DNA from: Streptomyces rapamycinicus NRRL 5491
GTDB lineage: Bacteria; Actinomycetota; Actinomycetes; Streptomycetales; Streptomycetaceae
Length of the DNA stretch: 64,000 bases
Reading direction: 5' to 3'
Assembly (NCBI RefSeq): GCF_024298965.1
Contig: NZ_CP085193.1
Coordinates: 8,680,001 to 8,744,000, forward strand
Shown here one piece after another: positions 47,147 to 55,681 of the stretch (the stretch's first letter is position 1; each line of letters opens with the position of its first letter). The notes under the pieces were generated by a model. That model was not told the DNA's origin and searched no databases. It saw only the letters and a program-made list of their open reading frames with translations. Made by a program: the position numbers and the translations under genes.

Positions 47147-47553
47147 CCTCACCCGAGATCGGGCGACGGGTCCAGACCGAGAGTCCGTGGGAACAGACCA
47201 TTGGGTTCGCCCGGGCCGTCGAGGCCGGTGACCTGGTGCTCGTCGCCGGGACGATGCCGCTCGCGGAGCGCGGCGTCCTGGAGGGCGAGGGGGATCCGTA
47301 CGAGCAGACGCTCGCGGCCTTCCGCCATGCGCTGGACGCGCTGACGAAGTTCGACCTCGGCGTCGAATCGGTGGTCCGCACCCGTATGTACCTCACCCAC
47401 GCCCGCGACGTGGACGAGGTGGGCCGCGCCCACAAGGAGCTCTTCGACGCCGTGCGCCCCGCCGCGACGCTGGTCGTGGTGTCCGGCTTCGTCGACTCGC
47501 GCGTCCTGGTAGAAGTCGAACTGGAAGCATTCCGAGGAGCACGACAGTCATGA
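47143..47553 (+). CDS. RidA family protein
   Basis: A 136-aa YjgF/YER057c/UK114-family protein. RidA enzymes hydrolyse reactive enamine/imine intermediates made by PLP enzymes. The catalytic-type Arg is in [16 protein letters not shown] near residue 85, and the family's C-terminal phrase is [11 protein letters not shown]. It overlaps priA (ATGA) and hisF (ATGA), so it is fully built into the his operon, where it may protect from intermediates of HisC or purine-linked steps. That role is inferred. Confidence 0.92.
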   Translation: MTSPEIGRRVQTESPWEQTIGFARAVEAGDLVLVAGTMPLAERGVLEGEGDPYEQTLAAFRHALDALTKFDLGVESVVRTRMYLTHARDVDEVGRAHKELFDAVRPAATLVVVSGFVDSRVLVEVELEAFRGARQS

Positions 47554-48320
47554 CCCTGGCGGTCCGAGTCATCCCCTGCCTGGACGTGGACAACGGCCGG
47601 GTCGTCAAGGGCGTCAACTTCCAGAATCTGCGCGACGCGGGCGACCCGGTCGAGATGGCCAAGATCTACGGCGAGGAGGGCGCGGACGAGCTGACCTTCC
47701 TCGACATCACCGCCTCCTCGGGCGACCGCGAGACCACCTACGACGTGGTCCGCCGCACCGCCGAGCAGGTCTTCATCCCGCTCACGGTCGGCGGTGGCGT
47801 CCGCACCCCGGAGGACGTCGACAAGCTGCTGCGCGCCGGGGCGGACAAGGTCGGCGTCAACACCGCCGCCATCGCCCGCCCCGAGCTGATCCGCGAGATC
47901 GCCGAGCGCTTCGGCAGCCAGGTGCTGGTCCTCTCGGTCGACGCCCGCCGCTGCCTCGAGGGGACGGTGACCCCCTCCGGCTACGAGGTCACCACCCACG
48001 GCGGCCGCCGCGGCACCGGCATCGACGCCGTCGAATGGGCCCACCGCGCGGCGGAGCTGGGCGCCGGGGAGATCCTGCTGAACTCCATGGACGCGGACGG
48101 CACCAAGGACGGCTACGACACGGCCATGATCGGGGCCGTCCGCAAGCACGTCACCGTCCCGGTGATCGCCAGTGGCGGCGCCGGTAAGCTCACCGACTTC
48201 GCCCCGGCGGTCGCGGCGGGCGCGGACGCGGTGCTGGCCGCCTCCGTCTTCCACTTCGGCGATCTGCGCATCGGCGAGGTCAAGGACGCGCTGCGGGACG
48301 CGGGGCACCCGGTGCGCTGA
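47550..48320 (+). CDS. hisF: Imidazole glycerol phosphate synthase cyclase subunit HisF
   Basis: HisF makes imidazole glycerol phosphate and AICAR from PRFAR with ammonia from HisH. The 256-aa barrel has the catalytic Asp in [17 protein letters not shown] near residue 11 and the second in VLSVDARRC near residue 130. Phosphate loops are VGGGVRT and ASGGAGKL. It is the last gene of the operon on this strand and is followed by a terminator. Confidence 0.96.
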   Translation: MTLAVRVIPCLDVDNGRVVKGVNFQNLRDAGDPVEMAKIYGEEGADELTFLDITASSGDRETTYDVVRRTAEQVFIPLTVGGGVRTPEDVDKLLRAGADKVGVNTAAIARPELIREIAERFGSQVLVLSVDARRCLEGTVTPSGYEVTTHGGRRGTGIDAVEWAHRAAELGAGEILLNSMDADGTKDGYDTAMIGAVRKHVTVPVIASGGAGKLTDFAPAVAAGADAVLAASVFHFGDLRIGEVKDALRDAGHPVR

Positions 48321-48332
48321 GGTACGTCACGG

Positions 48333-48365
48333 CGGCGGGGGACCACCGATGGTGATCCCCCGCCG
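48333..48365. terminator. Terminator of the his operon (convergent)
   Basis: The arms 48333-48347 and 48351-48365 (CGGCGGGGGACCACC / GGTGATCCCCCGCCG) form a 15-bp stem with one mismatch and a 3-nt loop. It lies 12 nt after the hisF stop and 10 nt before the end of the convergent membrane protein gene. Confidence 0.82.
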
Positions 48366-48374
48366 CGTCGCGTC

Positions 48375-49445
48375 TCAGCTGGTCGGCCGCTCGCGGTAGT
48401 GGTCGACGATCCCGCGCTTCAGGTACGCGGTCTTCTCCATGACGTCGCCCTTCTTGCCCGCCCCGACGTCCCTCGTCAGGTAGCTGCGCTCACCGAGCAG
48501 GGTCAGGCTGTCCCGGTCGAAGACCCACTCGGTGGCCTCCCCCGACCTCTTGTCGACGCGGGCGATGCCGACCCCGTGGCGGCCGGCCGCGTCCACCGCG
48601 TCCTCCTTCCGCGTCACCCCGGGGAGCTTCGCGGCGGCCTTGTAGAGAGCGGCCGCGTTCTCCGGCGGCATCACCGTCTCACCCAGGAAGGAGCCGATCC
48701 GGTTGAAGACGGCCTGCGCCTTCTCCACGTCCTCGTCCGGGCTCGCCATCCGGTACAGCTCCTCGAGCAGGGCGTCCGGGTCGGTCGGCAGGGACGCCAG
48801 CCACTGGTACGTGGGGCGGTGGACGCCCGCCGGGGACCCACCCAACTCGGCCATCCGGCCCCACTCCCCGTTTTCCTTTATCTCGCCGGTCTTGGTGATC
48901 CGCTTCACCTGCTGCGACATCCAGACCTCACGCTCATGCCGCGGCTCCAGTTTCGAGGAGCCGTCCTCCTTCATCTCGGCCCCCGCCGTCAGGCTCTTGA
49001 CGTAGACGAACTGGTCCTGTCGCACCGGCTGGACGTCCGACTTCGCCGCGGTCCCGGCGATCCGGTCGAGCAGGACGGTGGCGGTCTCACGCGGCTGGGC
49101 GGTGGTGTCGCCGGACGTCCCGCCCCCGGTGAAGGTGATGGCCAGCGCCCCGGCCAGCGCCAGCGCCGCGGCGGGCATCAGCAGCACCGGGCGCGGCAGC
49201 CGCCGCAGGACCTTCCGGGCGGGCGCGGGGGTGCGGTTCTGGTCGTCATCGATGTGCTGCATCAATCGGTCCTTGTGGTGGAGGTACGGAGCGGAGGGCA
49301 CGTCCCGTTCGGCCGGGACGGGAGGAAGCAGCCGGGCGAGCTCCTCGCGCGCGGTGCCCTCGTACACGTCGTACGCGGTGTCCTCGTACGCGGCGTCCTC
49401 GCGCTCGCGCTCGGGCCGGGCGGGCCCGGAGCCGGCGGCGTTCAT
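48375..49445 (-). CDS. CU044_5270-like membrane protein paired with ECF sigma factor
   Basis: A 356-aa bitopic protein. Residues 1-75 are hydrophilic and cytoplasmic. One span (about 90-110, VLLMPAAALALAGALAIT) leads to an external domain with QFVYVKSL and EATEWVFDRDSLTLLGERSYL. This layout matches CU044_5270 family proteins, which sit beside ECF sigma factors and may act as anti-sigma or sensor proteins. No zinc-binding HxxxCxxC motif was found. Its ATG overlaps the sigma gene stop by 4 nt. Confidence 0.82.
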   Translation of the reverse strand: MNAAGSGPARPEREREDAAYEDTAYDVYEGTAREELARLLPPVPAERDVPSAPYLHHKDRLMQHIDDDQNRTPAPARKVLRRLPRPVLLMPAAALALAGALAITFTGGGTSGDTTAQPRETATVLLDRIAGTAAKSDVQPVRQDQFVYVKSLTAGAEMKEDGSSKLEPRHEREVWMSQQVKRITKTGEIKENGEWGRMAELGGSPAGVHRPTYQWLASLPTDPDALLEELYRMASPDEDVEKAQAVFNRIGSFLGETVMPPENAAALYKAAAKLPGVTRKEDAVDAAGRHGVGIARVDKRSGEATEWVFDRDSLTLLGERSYLTRDVGAGKKGDVMEKTAYLKRGIVDHYRERPTS

Positions 49446-50092
49446 CGGGGGTCCTCCTGAAACTCCTGAAAGGGCAGGGCCGCGAACGCGGCCTCACGCT
49501 GTACCTCTCCGCGACGGTGCGGCGGTTCCTTCTTTTCTTCCGCGAGCCGCTGATCGGCGAGGGCGCGCAGCCGGGCGCGGGCCCGGGACAGCCGCGAGCG
49601 CACCGTCCCCACCGGGATGCCCATGGCCTCGGCCGCCTGTGCGTAGTCCAGACCGGACCAGACGCACAGCGCCAGCACCTCCTGCTCCCCGCGCCGCAGC
49701 CGTCCGAACACCCTGCGCACGGCGGCGATCCGGCGGGCGTCGTCGATCCGGCCCGCCGCCTCGTCGGCGAAGTCCGCCACCGGGGCGGGGGCCGGGCGGC
49801 GGGCCAGGAAGGCCAGGCGGCGGCCGATGCCGCGGTTGGCGTTGCGGGCCTTGTTCGTCGCCACGCCCAGCAGCCACGGTTTCAGCGTGCCGTCGCCCGG
49901 CTCCAGTTGCTCCCGGGTCCGCCAGGCGTCGAGGAACGTATCGCCCATCACCTCCTCGGCCACCGACCAGTCGCCGGTCAGCCGGAAGGCATGGTTGTAG
50001 ACCGTGCGCGCGTAACTCTCGTAGAGCTCCGCGAACGCCTCACGGTCACCCGCCCGTATTCGCGCCCGAAGGCCGTCACTCATCTCGTTCAC
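49442..50092 (-). CDS. ECF-type RNA polymerase sigma factor
   Basis: A 216-aa sigma-70 family protein. Region 2 contains AFAELYESYARTVYNHAFRL and the GDTFLDAWR segment near residue 50. Region 4 has EVLALCVWSGLDYAQAAEAMG and VGTVRSRLSRARARLR near residue 165, the usual helix-turn-helix. The start is GTG at 50092 or ATG at 50083. It is coupled to the CU044_5270-like gene, which probably controls its activity. The regulated promoters are unknown. Confidence 0.93.
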   Translation of the reverse strand: MNEMSDGLRARIRAGDREAFAELYESYARTVYNHAFRLTGDWSVAEEVMGDTFLDAWRTREQLEPGDGTLKPWLLGVATNKARNANRGIGRRLAFLARRPAPAPVADFADEAAGRIDDARRIAAVRRVFGRLRRGEQEVLALCVWSGLDYAQAAEAMGIPVGTVRSRLSRARARLRALADQRLAEEKKEPPHRRGEVQREAAFAALPFQEFQEDPR

Positions 50093-50322
50093 ACCTCACA
50101 CCCGTGCCTCTCCGCACGGCGGAGGTGGTTCCCGTGACCTGTGCCACACCTCTTGAGGAACGGGTTAAGGCACGGGCCGGTCTCCGACGCCGTCGCGACG
50201 CCCGCCTCGGCCCTCCTGGCCGGCCACGCTGATCGCCAACCCGGCACTACCCGGCGACGGGGTCGCCGCCGACGTCGGTATGCGTATCTGGCGTACGTGG
50301 GCGGCAAGACCGGCTACACGGA

Positions 50323-51960
50323 CTACCGTTCCTGAAGACTGAGCGGGAGTGGGTCCTGTTGCCAGAACCCGTGCCCAGCCGTGTGCCCCGAACGGTGTTG
50401 GGCATACTGGTCGGCCGCTTTCGCTCCGCACTCAGCGCCATCAGATCGTGTCCGTGGTCCGGGGATGCGGGGGCGGCTTTCCTCACGCCCTTGGGCGCCG
50501 TGTCCGGCCTGGGCGGTCCGATGCCTACACCCATCGCTCTGGTGGGTGTGGGGCGGTGCCGTCCGTCGCCGGATACGGTGCCCGAGGGCGCGCCTTCCGA
50601 TGGCCACGCTCGCGGCGTCGTGCCGCGTGGTGGCCCGATTCTTGCTGGTGAGGGGCCTCAGCCAGTGCTGAGCACCCCACTTGGACGTGTAGGCGGGATC
50701 GACGGCGACGATGACGATGCCCAGTTCTGCCGCCATCGCGACCAGACGGGCCCGGAGTGTGCTGACGGGCAGGCCGGAGATGAGTTTCCGGAAGCTTTTG
50801 CGGCGTCCGTGCTTCTCGCGGGTCTTCTCAGCGGTGAAGTCGAGGTCTTCGATGGCGATGGCCAAGTGGTGGCGCCTGGCCCAGTGCAGGAGGCGGATGA
50901 GGGCATGCCGTACCTGTGCGTCCCGGTGTGGTGCGTTGCCGGAGAGGTCGTAGGGGAACCTGCGGGGTTCGCCGACGGGGTTGCCGTGGGGGTCCAGGCG
51001 CCAGGCGGCCAGGTGATCGGCGTTGGTGTCCACACCGATCAGCCCGCCTGACCGGGGCGCCTCCAGCGGCATCGTCCTGACCGGTGGGTTCTGCCAGGAG
51101 GCGGTCAGGTACCAGCGGTCACGCTCCACGTCGTAGTGGATGCGGTAGGCCACGGCACCGTTCGCCGAGATGCGGTCCGCCCACTGCTCGCCCCGGTGCC
51201 GGAAGCCGGTCCGGCAGGCCAGCACGTACCGGCCGTGGGGCGCGTTCGCCAGTCCAGCCAGCGGCGCCGGAAGCTTGATGCTCACCTCACCGTCCGGAGT
51301 GACACGGATCGTCTCGTTCCCGCATCGCTTCCCCGACTCGCCGTCGGCCTGGAGGAACCAGCGCCCGGCCTCCCACCGCTCCCGCCACCGCGTCCCGGTC
51401 AGTCGGGCGGCTTGGAGGTTGTGCCGGTGGCGCAGCAGCTTCTTTCCGCCGCGCACCACCCGCACGCGTCCGGCCTCACGGTCGGCCCGCTCCCGCTCCA
51501 GCCGGTCCTGGAGCAGATGCAGGCGCCGGGCCTTGGCGAACCACTCCTGCCGGGAGCGGTAACCACCCGGGGAGCCCTTGGAACCCTTCGCCCCGACCGG
51601 CAGCGACAGCCGGAACGCGATCATGTCGATGCTCGTCCGGAGGTGCTGGATATGCGCGAGCTGACCGCGCCGGGCCAGCGCCCACTGGTCATGCGTGGCC
51701 TTGGTGATGCTGCCCGCCCAGCGCGAGGAAGACTGGCCGGTCACGACTCGCTTGCGCCGCGCCCACTGGTCACTGTCGTGATCCAGCCCGGCCGCGCAAC
51801 GGGCCTTCAGGTCCCGGGAGGCCAGGGAGCCCAGCAAACCCCCGACCGTACGCAGGACCTCCTCGTCCTGCCCGGTCAGACCCTCGAGGCCGCAGCGGAT
51901 CGACACTCCGGCCGGGCCGGGCACCACGAACGGCGCCGCCACCTCGCGCAGCTCACCCAC
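50323..51960 (-). CDS. Orphan TnpB-related protein (RuvC-like nuclease, IS200/IS605 class)
   Basis: About 545 aa from the GTG at 51960 (GGGGGCGGGGGAA upstream); an upstream TTG at 52023 is possible. The RuvC-like core has all three acidic positions: Asp in GLIGVDTNADHLAAW, Glu in IAIEDLDF and Asp in TTRHDAASVAIGRRALGH. The zinc-ribbon cysteines usual between the last two motifs are absent (TSKWGAQHWLRPL). N-terminal helices carry RWAGSITKATHDQWALARRG. No tnpA and no second copy lie nearby. TnpB proteins are known RNA-guided nucleases; guide RNA and ends were not identified here. The 230-nt gap to the sigma gene holds no clear gene. Confidence 0.85.
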   Translation of the reverse strand: MGELREVAAPFVVPGPAGVSIRCGLEGLTGQDEEVLRTVGGLLGSLASRDLKARCAAGLDHDSDQWARRKRVVTGQSSSRWAGSITKATHDQWALARRGQLAHIQHLRTSIDMIAFRLSLPVGAKGSKGSPGGYRSRQEWFAKARRLHLLQDRLERERADREAGRVRVVRGGKKLLRHRHNLQAARLTGTRWRERWEAGRWFLQADGESGKRCGNETIRVTPDGEVSIKLPAPLAGLANAPHGRYVLACRTGFRHRGEQWADRISANGAVAYRIHYDVERDRWYLTASWQNPPVRTMPLEAPRSGGLIGVDTNADHLAAWRLDPHGNPVGEPRRFPYDLSGNAPHRDAQVRHALIRLLHWARRHHLAIAIEDLDFTAEKTREKHGRRKSFRKLISGLPVSTLRARLVAMAAELGIVIVAVDPAYTSKWGAQHWLRPLTSKNRATTRHDAASVAIGRRALGHRIRRRTAPPHTHQSDGCRHRTAQAGHGAQGREESRPRIPGPRTRSDGAECGAKAADQYAQHRSGHTAGHGFWQQDPLPLSLQER

Positions 51961-52166
51961 TTCCCCCGCCCCCTTACCCGGCTCGAAGTTCCCGTCACCG
52001 CACCCAGCGAGCACCTCCCGCAAAGGTCACGCATTCGGGGTAGGAACTCCCGTTCCTTTTCAAGTCCCGTCGCGCGGCCGTCAATGCTCAGTCCCGCACG
52101 CCAAAACGCGCCTAAACGCTGTCAACCGGCAGCAGCTTGAAACCCCACCCTGACGGCGGCCTGAGC

Positions 52167-52637
52167 TCAGCCGACCCGGACGGCCGGCTGGTGGCGGACG
52201 GGGAAGTTGACCGAGTTCGCGATGAAGCACGTCTGATGGGCGTCCGTATGCGCCGAACGCGCCCGCTCCAGCATCGATTCGTCCGCGACGGTGACCACCG
52301 GATTGAGCACCACCTCGACGAAGCGTCCGCTGTGCCCGGCCGTCTCCTCCATGACCCCGGCGGCGACGTCCTCGTACGCCGTGACCGTCACCCCGTCCCG
52401 GGCGCATACGGAGAGGTAGGTCAGCATGTGGCACTGCGAGAGCGAGGCCAGCAGGAACTCCTCCGGATTCCAGCACTCCGGGTCCCCCAGGAACGCGGGA
52501 TCGGCACTGCCCCGCAGGGTCGGCTTCCCGTCGCCGAGGATGTCGTGCGACCGCCCGTAGCCCCGGTAGCCACTCGTCCCCGAACCGGTGTTACCGGTCC
52601 ACCGGACGGTTGCGCGATAGGTGTGCTGTCGGCCCAT
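52167..52637 (-). CDS. OsmC family peroxiredoxin-like protein
   Basis: A 156-aa protein from the ATG at 52637, with GGGGAG upstream. The two redox cysteines are in LASLSQCHMLTYL near residue 62 and DAHQTCFIANSVNFP near residue 133. OsmC/Ohr proteins reduce organic hydroperoxides. The N-terminus (RATVRWTGNTGSGTSGYRGYG) is typical of the OsmC rather than the Ohr subgroup. It is divergent from the SDR at 52813. Confidence 0.92.
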   Translation of the reverse strand: MGRQHTYRATVRWTGNTGSGTSGYRGYGRSHDILGDGKPTLRGSADPAFLGDPECWNPEEFLLASLSQCHMLTYLSVCARDGVTVTAYEDVAAGVMEETAGHSGRFVEVVLNPVVTVADESMLERARSAHTDAHQTCFIANSVNFPVRHQPAVRVG

Positions 52638-52812
52638 TGTCTGTGTGCTCCCCTTCGTGTCCCAGCAGTGGCGGAGCTGGCGCCTGCCCATCATGCCGTG
52701 CTGACTGGGAGTGTCGCACCCAGGAGGAGCGCGTCCTGGTACAGGGGCTCTGACCTGCGCAGACTCGGTGGGGTCGGCACAGAGCCGCACAGGGACGGAA
52801 AGGGATACCGCC

Positions 52813-53565
52813 ATGAACGCCAAGAACGACATGACCGGGACCGGCAAGGTCGTGCTCATCACCGGGGCCAGCAGCGGGATCGGAGCGGCGACCGCGCGCC
52901 GGCTCGCCGCCGACGGGCACCGGGTCTATCTGGGGGCGCGGCGGACCGAGCGGCTGGGGGAGCTGGCCGGGGAGCTCACCGCCGAGGGCGGCAGCGCCGC
53001 GTACCAGAGGCTGGACGTCACCGCGGCCGATGACATGCGGGCCTTCGTGGCGGCCGCCCGGGAGCGGTTCGGGCGGGTGGACGTGCTGGTCAACAACGCC
53101 GGGGTGATGCCCCTTTCACCGCTCGAGGCGCTGAAGGTCGACGAATGGGACCGGATGCTCGATGTGAATGTGCGCGGTGTGCTGTACGGCATCGCCGCGG
53201 CCCTGCCGGTGATGCGGGAGCAGGGCGGCGGGCACGTCGTGAACATCGCCTCGGTCGGCGCGTACGAGGTGTCGCCCACCGCCGCGGTGTACTGCGCCAC
53301 CAAGTTCGCCGTGCGCGCCATCTCGGAGGGGCTGCGCCAGGAGTCGGCCGGTCACATCCGGGTCAGCCTGGTCTCCCCGGGCGTGACCGAGTCCGAACTC
53401 GCCGAGTCCATCTCCGACCCGAGCGCCCGTGAGGCCATGAAGACCTACCGCTCGGTGGCCATCCCCGCCTCCGCGATCGCCGACGCCATCGCGTACGCCA
53501 TCGGACAGCCGCCCGAGGTCGACGTCAACGAGATCGTGGTGCGCCCGGTGGCGAGCGCCCAGTAG
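52813..53565 (+). CDS. SDR family oxidoreductase
   Basis: A 250-aa short-chain dehydrogenase. Cofactor loop TGASSGIGAATARRLA near residue 17, NNAGVMPLSPLEALKV near residue 94, Ser in NIASVGAYE and the Tyr/Lys pair in VYCATKFAVRAISEGL near residue 158. The ATG at 52813 is after GGAAAGGGA. The C-terminal IVVRPVASAQ fits the YdfG/clavaldehyde-type group. The substrate is unknown. Confidence 0.92.
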   Translation: MNAKNDMTGTGKVVLITGASSGIGAATARRLAADGHRVYLGARRTERLGELAGELTAEGGSAAYQRLDVTAADDMRAFVAAARERFGRVDVLVNNAGVMPLSPLEALKVDEWDRMLDVNVRGVLYGIAAALPVMREQGGGHVVNIASVGAYEVSPTAAVYCATKFAVRAISEGLRQESAGHIRVSLVSPGVTESELAESISDPSAREAMKTYRSVAIPASAIADAIAYAIGQPPEVDVNEIVVRPVASAQ

Positions 53566-53620
53566 GGGCGGGCCGTCCAGGAGGGGCGGGCCGTCCAGGA
53601 GGGGGCCGTCCAGGAGGGGT
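53564..53620. repeat. 18-bp tandem repeat directly after an SDR stop codon
   Basis: GGGGCGGGCCGTCCAG occurs at 53565-53580 and 53583-53598 (period 18), and a shorter GGGGGCCGTCCAG at 53601-53613. The first copy touches the TAG stop (53563-53565). GGAGGGG-type runs between copies recur up to about 53620. Confidence 0.8.
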
Positions 53621-53669
53621 GGGCGGAAAACCGGTGGGGCGATCGCTGACGGCGGCTCACACTGAGGTC

Positions 53670-54542
53670 ATGGACGGAGCCACGTCGAGTCAGCTGCTGG
53701 GTTTCCCGCCCGATGCGCGGGTGCTCATCGTCAACTGCGACGACCTCGGCATGCACGAGTCGGTCAACGTCGCCGTCATCGACGCGATCGAGGAGGGGAT
53801 CGCCGGCTCCTGCAGTCTGATGGTGCCGTGCCCGGGGGCGCCGCAGGCCCTGCGGATGCTGCGCGCGCGGCCGGGCATCCCGTTCGGCATCCACCTCACC
53901 CTCGTCCGCGACGCGGACCACCTCCGGTGGGGGCCGCTGAGCGCGAAGGCGACGGTGGCGTCGCTGCTGGACGAGCGGGGCGAGCTCTTCACCGCCGGCC
54001 GGCGGGAGGAACTGTTCGCGCGGGCGCGCCCCGAGGAGGTCGAGCGGGAGTTCCGGGCGCAGATCGAGGCCGTGGCCGACGCGGGACTGACGCCGACTCA
54101 TCTGGACTGGCACTGTCTGGCCGACGGCGGCCGCGAGGACGTCTTCGAGCTGACCGTGGCGCTGGCGGGGGAGTACGGACTGGCGGTGCGGGTCTGGCTC
54201 GACGGCGGCCGCCGGACGGCGCGCGGGCGGGGGCTGCCGGTCACCGACCATGACTTCCTGGACAGCTTCGCCCTCGACGTCGACGGTAAGGCGGCCCGCT
54301 ACGCCGAGTTGCTGCGCGCCCTTCCGCCCGGGCTCAGCGAGTGGGCGGTCCACCCCGGTCTTGACGACGCCCGGTCGCGGGCCGCGGAGCCCGGCGGCGG
54401 ATGGCGGGTGCGCCACGGCGACCACGCGTTCCTGACGTCGGCGCGGGCCCGCGAACTGCTGGCGGAGGAGGGCGTCGTGGTGATCGACTACCGGCCGCTC
54501 CAGCGGATCTGGTCCGGGGGCGGCCGGCGTGACGCCATCTGA
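53670..54542 (+). CDS. ChbG/YdjC family carbohydrate deacetylase
   Basis: A 290-aa protein from the ATG at 53670; a longer frame from 53619 is possible. YdjC/ChbG proteins deacetylate N-acetylated oligosaccharides such as chitobiose. Metal-site text is VLIVNCDDLGMHESVN near residue 14, FGIHLTLV near residue 75 and THLDWHCLADGG near residue 145. A late WAVHPGLDD is also conserved. No signal peptide is seen, so the substrate is probably cytoplasmic. Its neighbours do not reveal the sugar. Confidence 0.87.
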   Translation: MDGATSSQLLGFPPDARVLIVNCDDLGMHESVNVAVIDAIEEGIAGSCSLMVPCPGAPQALRMLRARPGIPFGIHLTLVRDADHLRWGPLSAKATVASLLDERGELFTAGRREELFARARPEEVEREFRAQIEAVADAGLTPTHLDWHCLADGGREDVFELTVALAGEYGLAVRVWLDGGRRTARGRGLPVTDHDFLDSFALDVDGKAARYAELLRALPPGLSEWAVHPGLDDARSRAAEPGGGWRVRHGDHAFLTSARARELLAEEGVVVIDYRPLQRIWSGGGRRDAI

Positions 54543-54741
54543 TCCAGCGGTACCGCCGACTTGACGCCGTTGCCGGGGCCCGCTTTGATCGCAGCAGCCG
54601 CACGGTGTACCTGCCCCGTGCCGCGCAAGAGGTGCGCCCAGCCGGTAGGGGACCCGGTGCCGGTCCCGAGCCCGGACACAGTCGCCAGGACGGCGGATGC
54701 CATCCGAGGCGGGGACGCTACCCGCGAGTGTTGGAGCTTTC

Positions 54742-55572
54742 ATGCCAGCCAGCCATGCCGCACGCCTTCGTCGCCGCTGGGCCCTCGCGTCGGTGGTTAC
54801 GGCCGCCGCCGCCGCGGCCGCCGTCGTGACCGTGTCCATGTCCTCGGGAGCCAGCGCGTCCGAAGTGGCGCTGCCGCCCGTCCACGGTGGCTTCGACTAC
54901 CAGATCGGCGGGGCGTACACCCCGCCGAAGGGTGTCGACATCGTCAGCCGCGACCGCGGGGACTCCCCGGCGAAGGGGCTGTACAACATCTGCTACGTCA
55001 ACGCCTTCCAGGTCCAGCCGGGCGAGCGCGACCAGTGGCCGGACGACCTGCTGCTGCGCGACAGCAACGGCGATCTCGTCATCGACACCAAGTGGAAGGA
55101 ACCGCTGCTCGACCTCCGTACCGCCGGGAAGCGCGAGCGGGTGGCGGACAAGGTCGACGGGTGGATCGACGGCTGCGCCGACAAGGGGTTCGACGCCGTC
55201 GAGCCCGACAACTACGACAGCTACGAACGCTCCAAGAAGCTGCTGACCACCGCTCACGCCAAGGCGTTCATGGCCCTGCTGTCGGAGCACGCCCACGCCC
55301 AGGGGCTGGCCATCGCGCAGAAGAACACCGCGGAGCTCCTCCCCGACCGGGAGGCGGCCGGGCTGGACTTCGCGGTGGTCGAGGAGTGCGGCGAGTACGA
55401 CGAGTGCGGTGAGTTCGCCGAGGCGTACGACGACCATGTGGTAGTGGTCGAGTACGGCGACGAGGGCTTCGCCAAGGCGTGCGAGGGCTGGGGCGACCGG
55501 CTCAGCGTCGTCCGGCGGGACGAGGGCGTCTCGCCCGCGGGTGAGGACGGCTACGTCCGCGAGACCTGTTAG
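54742..55572 (+). CDS. Secreted GH114 family (endo-alpha-1,4-polygalactosaminidase-like) protein
   Basis: A 276-aa protein with a Sec-type signal peptide (residues 1-43: RRR, then a long Ala/Val run and a likely cleavage near ASA-SEV). The barrel domain has GGFDYQIGGAYTPPKGVDIV, YNICYVNAFQVQPGE, and the family's acidic residues in KGFDAVEPDNYDSYE near residue 154. EECGEYDECGEF contains two Cys that may pair. GGAG precedes the ATG at 54742. Known relatives cleave galactosaminogalactan-type polymers; activity here is inferred. Confidence 0.87.
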   Translation: MPASHAARLRRRWALASVVTAAAAAAAVVTVSMSSGASASEVALPPVHGGFDYQIGGAYTPPKGVDIVSRDRGDSPAKGLYNICYVNAFQVQPGERDQWPDDLLLRDSNGDLVIDTKWKEPLLDLRTAGKRERVADKVDGWIDGCADKGFDAVEPDNYDSYERSKKLLTTAHAKAFMALLSEHAHAQGLAIAQKNTAELLPDREAAGLDFAVVEECGEYDECGEFAEAYDDHVVVVEYGDEGFAKACEGWGDRLSVVRRDEGVSPAGEDGYVRETC

Positions 55573-55642
55573 GGGATTTCCCCGGTGACCTGTTAGGGAA
55601 TTCCCTCGTGTCGTCCCCGCCCGCCCCGCGCGGGCGGGGACG
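55563..55642. terminator. Convergent terminator, with a duplicated stop-codon segment before it
   Basis: A 12-bp perfect stem (55612-55623 with 55631-55642, CGTCCCCGCCCG/CGGGCGGGGACG, 7-nt loop) ends both the GH114 gene and the convergent gene at 55682. Just before it, ACCTGTTAGGG is present at 55564 and again at 55588 (24-bp period), the first copy holding the GH114 stop codon. Confidence 0.82.
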
Positions 55643-55681
55643 TGTCGTTCGGGCGGGCACGCCTCGCGTCCGGCGGGCGGC

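Noticed and set aside
50141..50335. 64-codon plus-strand frame ending in YLAYVGGKTGYTDYRS
   Set aside because: No ribosome site, mostly Arg-rich text and no recognised family; the protein-like end alone is too weak.
50350..50369. Imperfect hairpin GGGTCCTG/CAGAACCC as right end of the TnpB element
   Set aside because: It lies inside the coding end and has a mismatch; no matching left end or target site was found.
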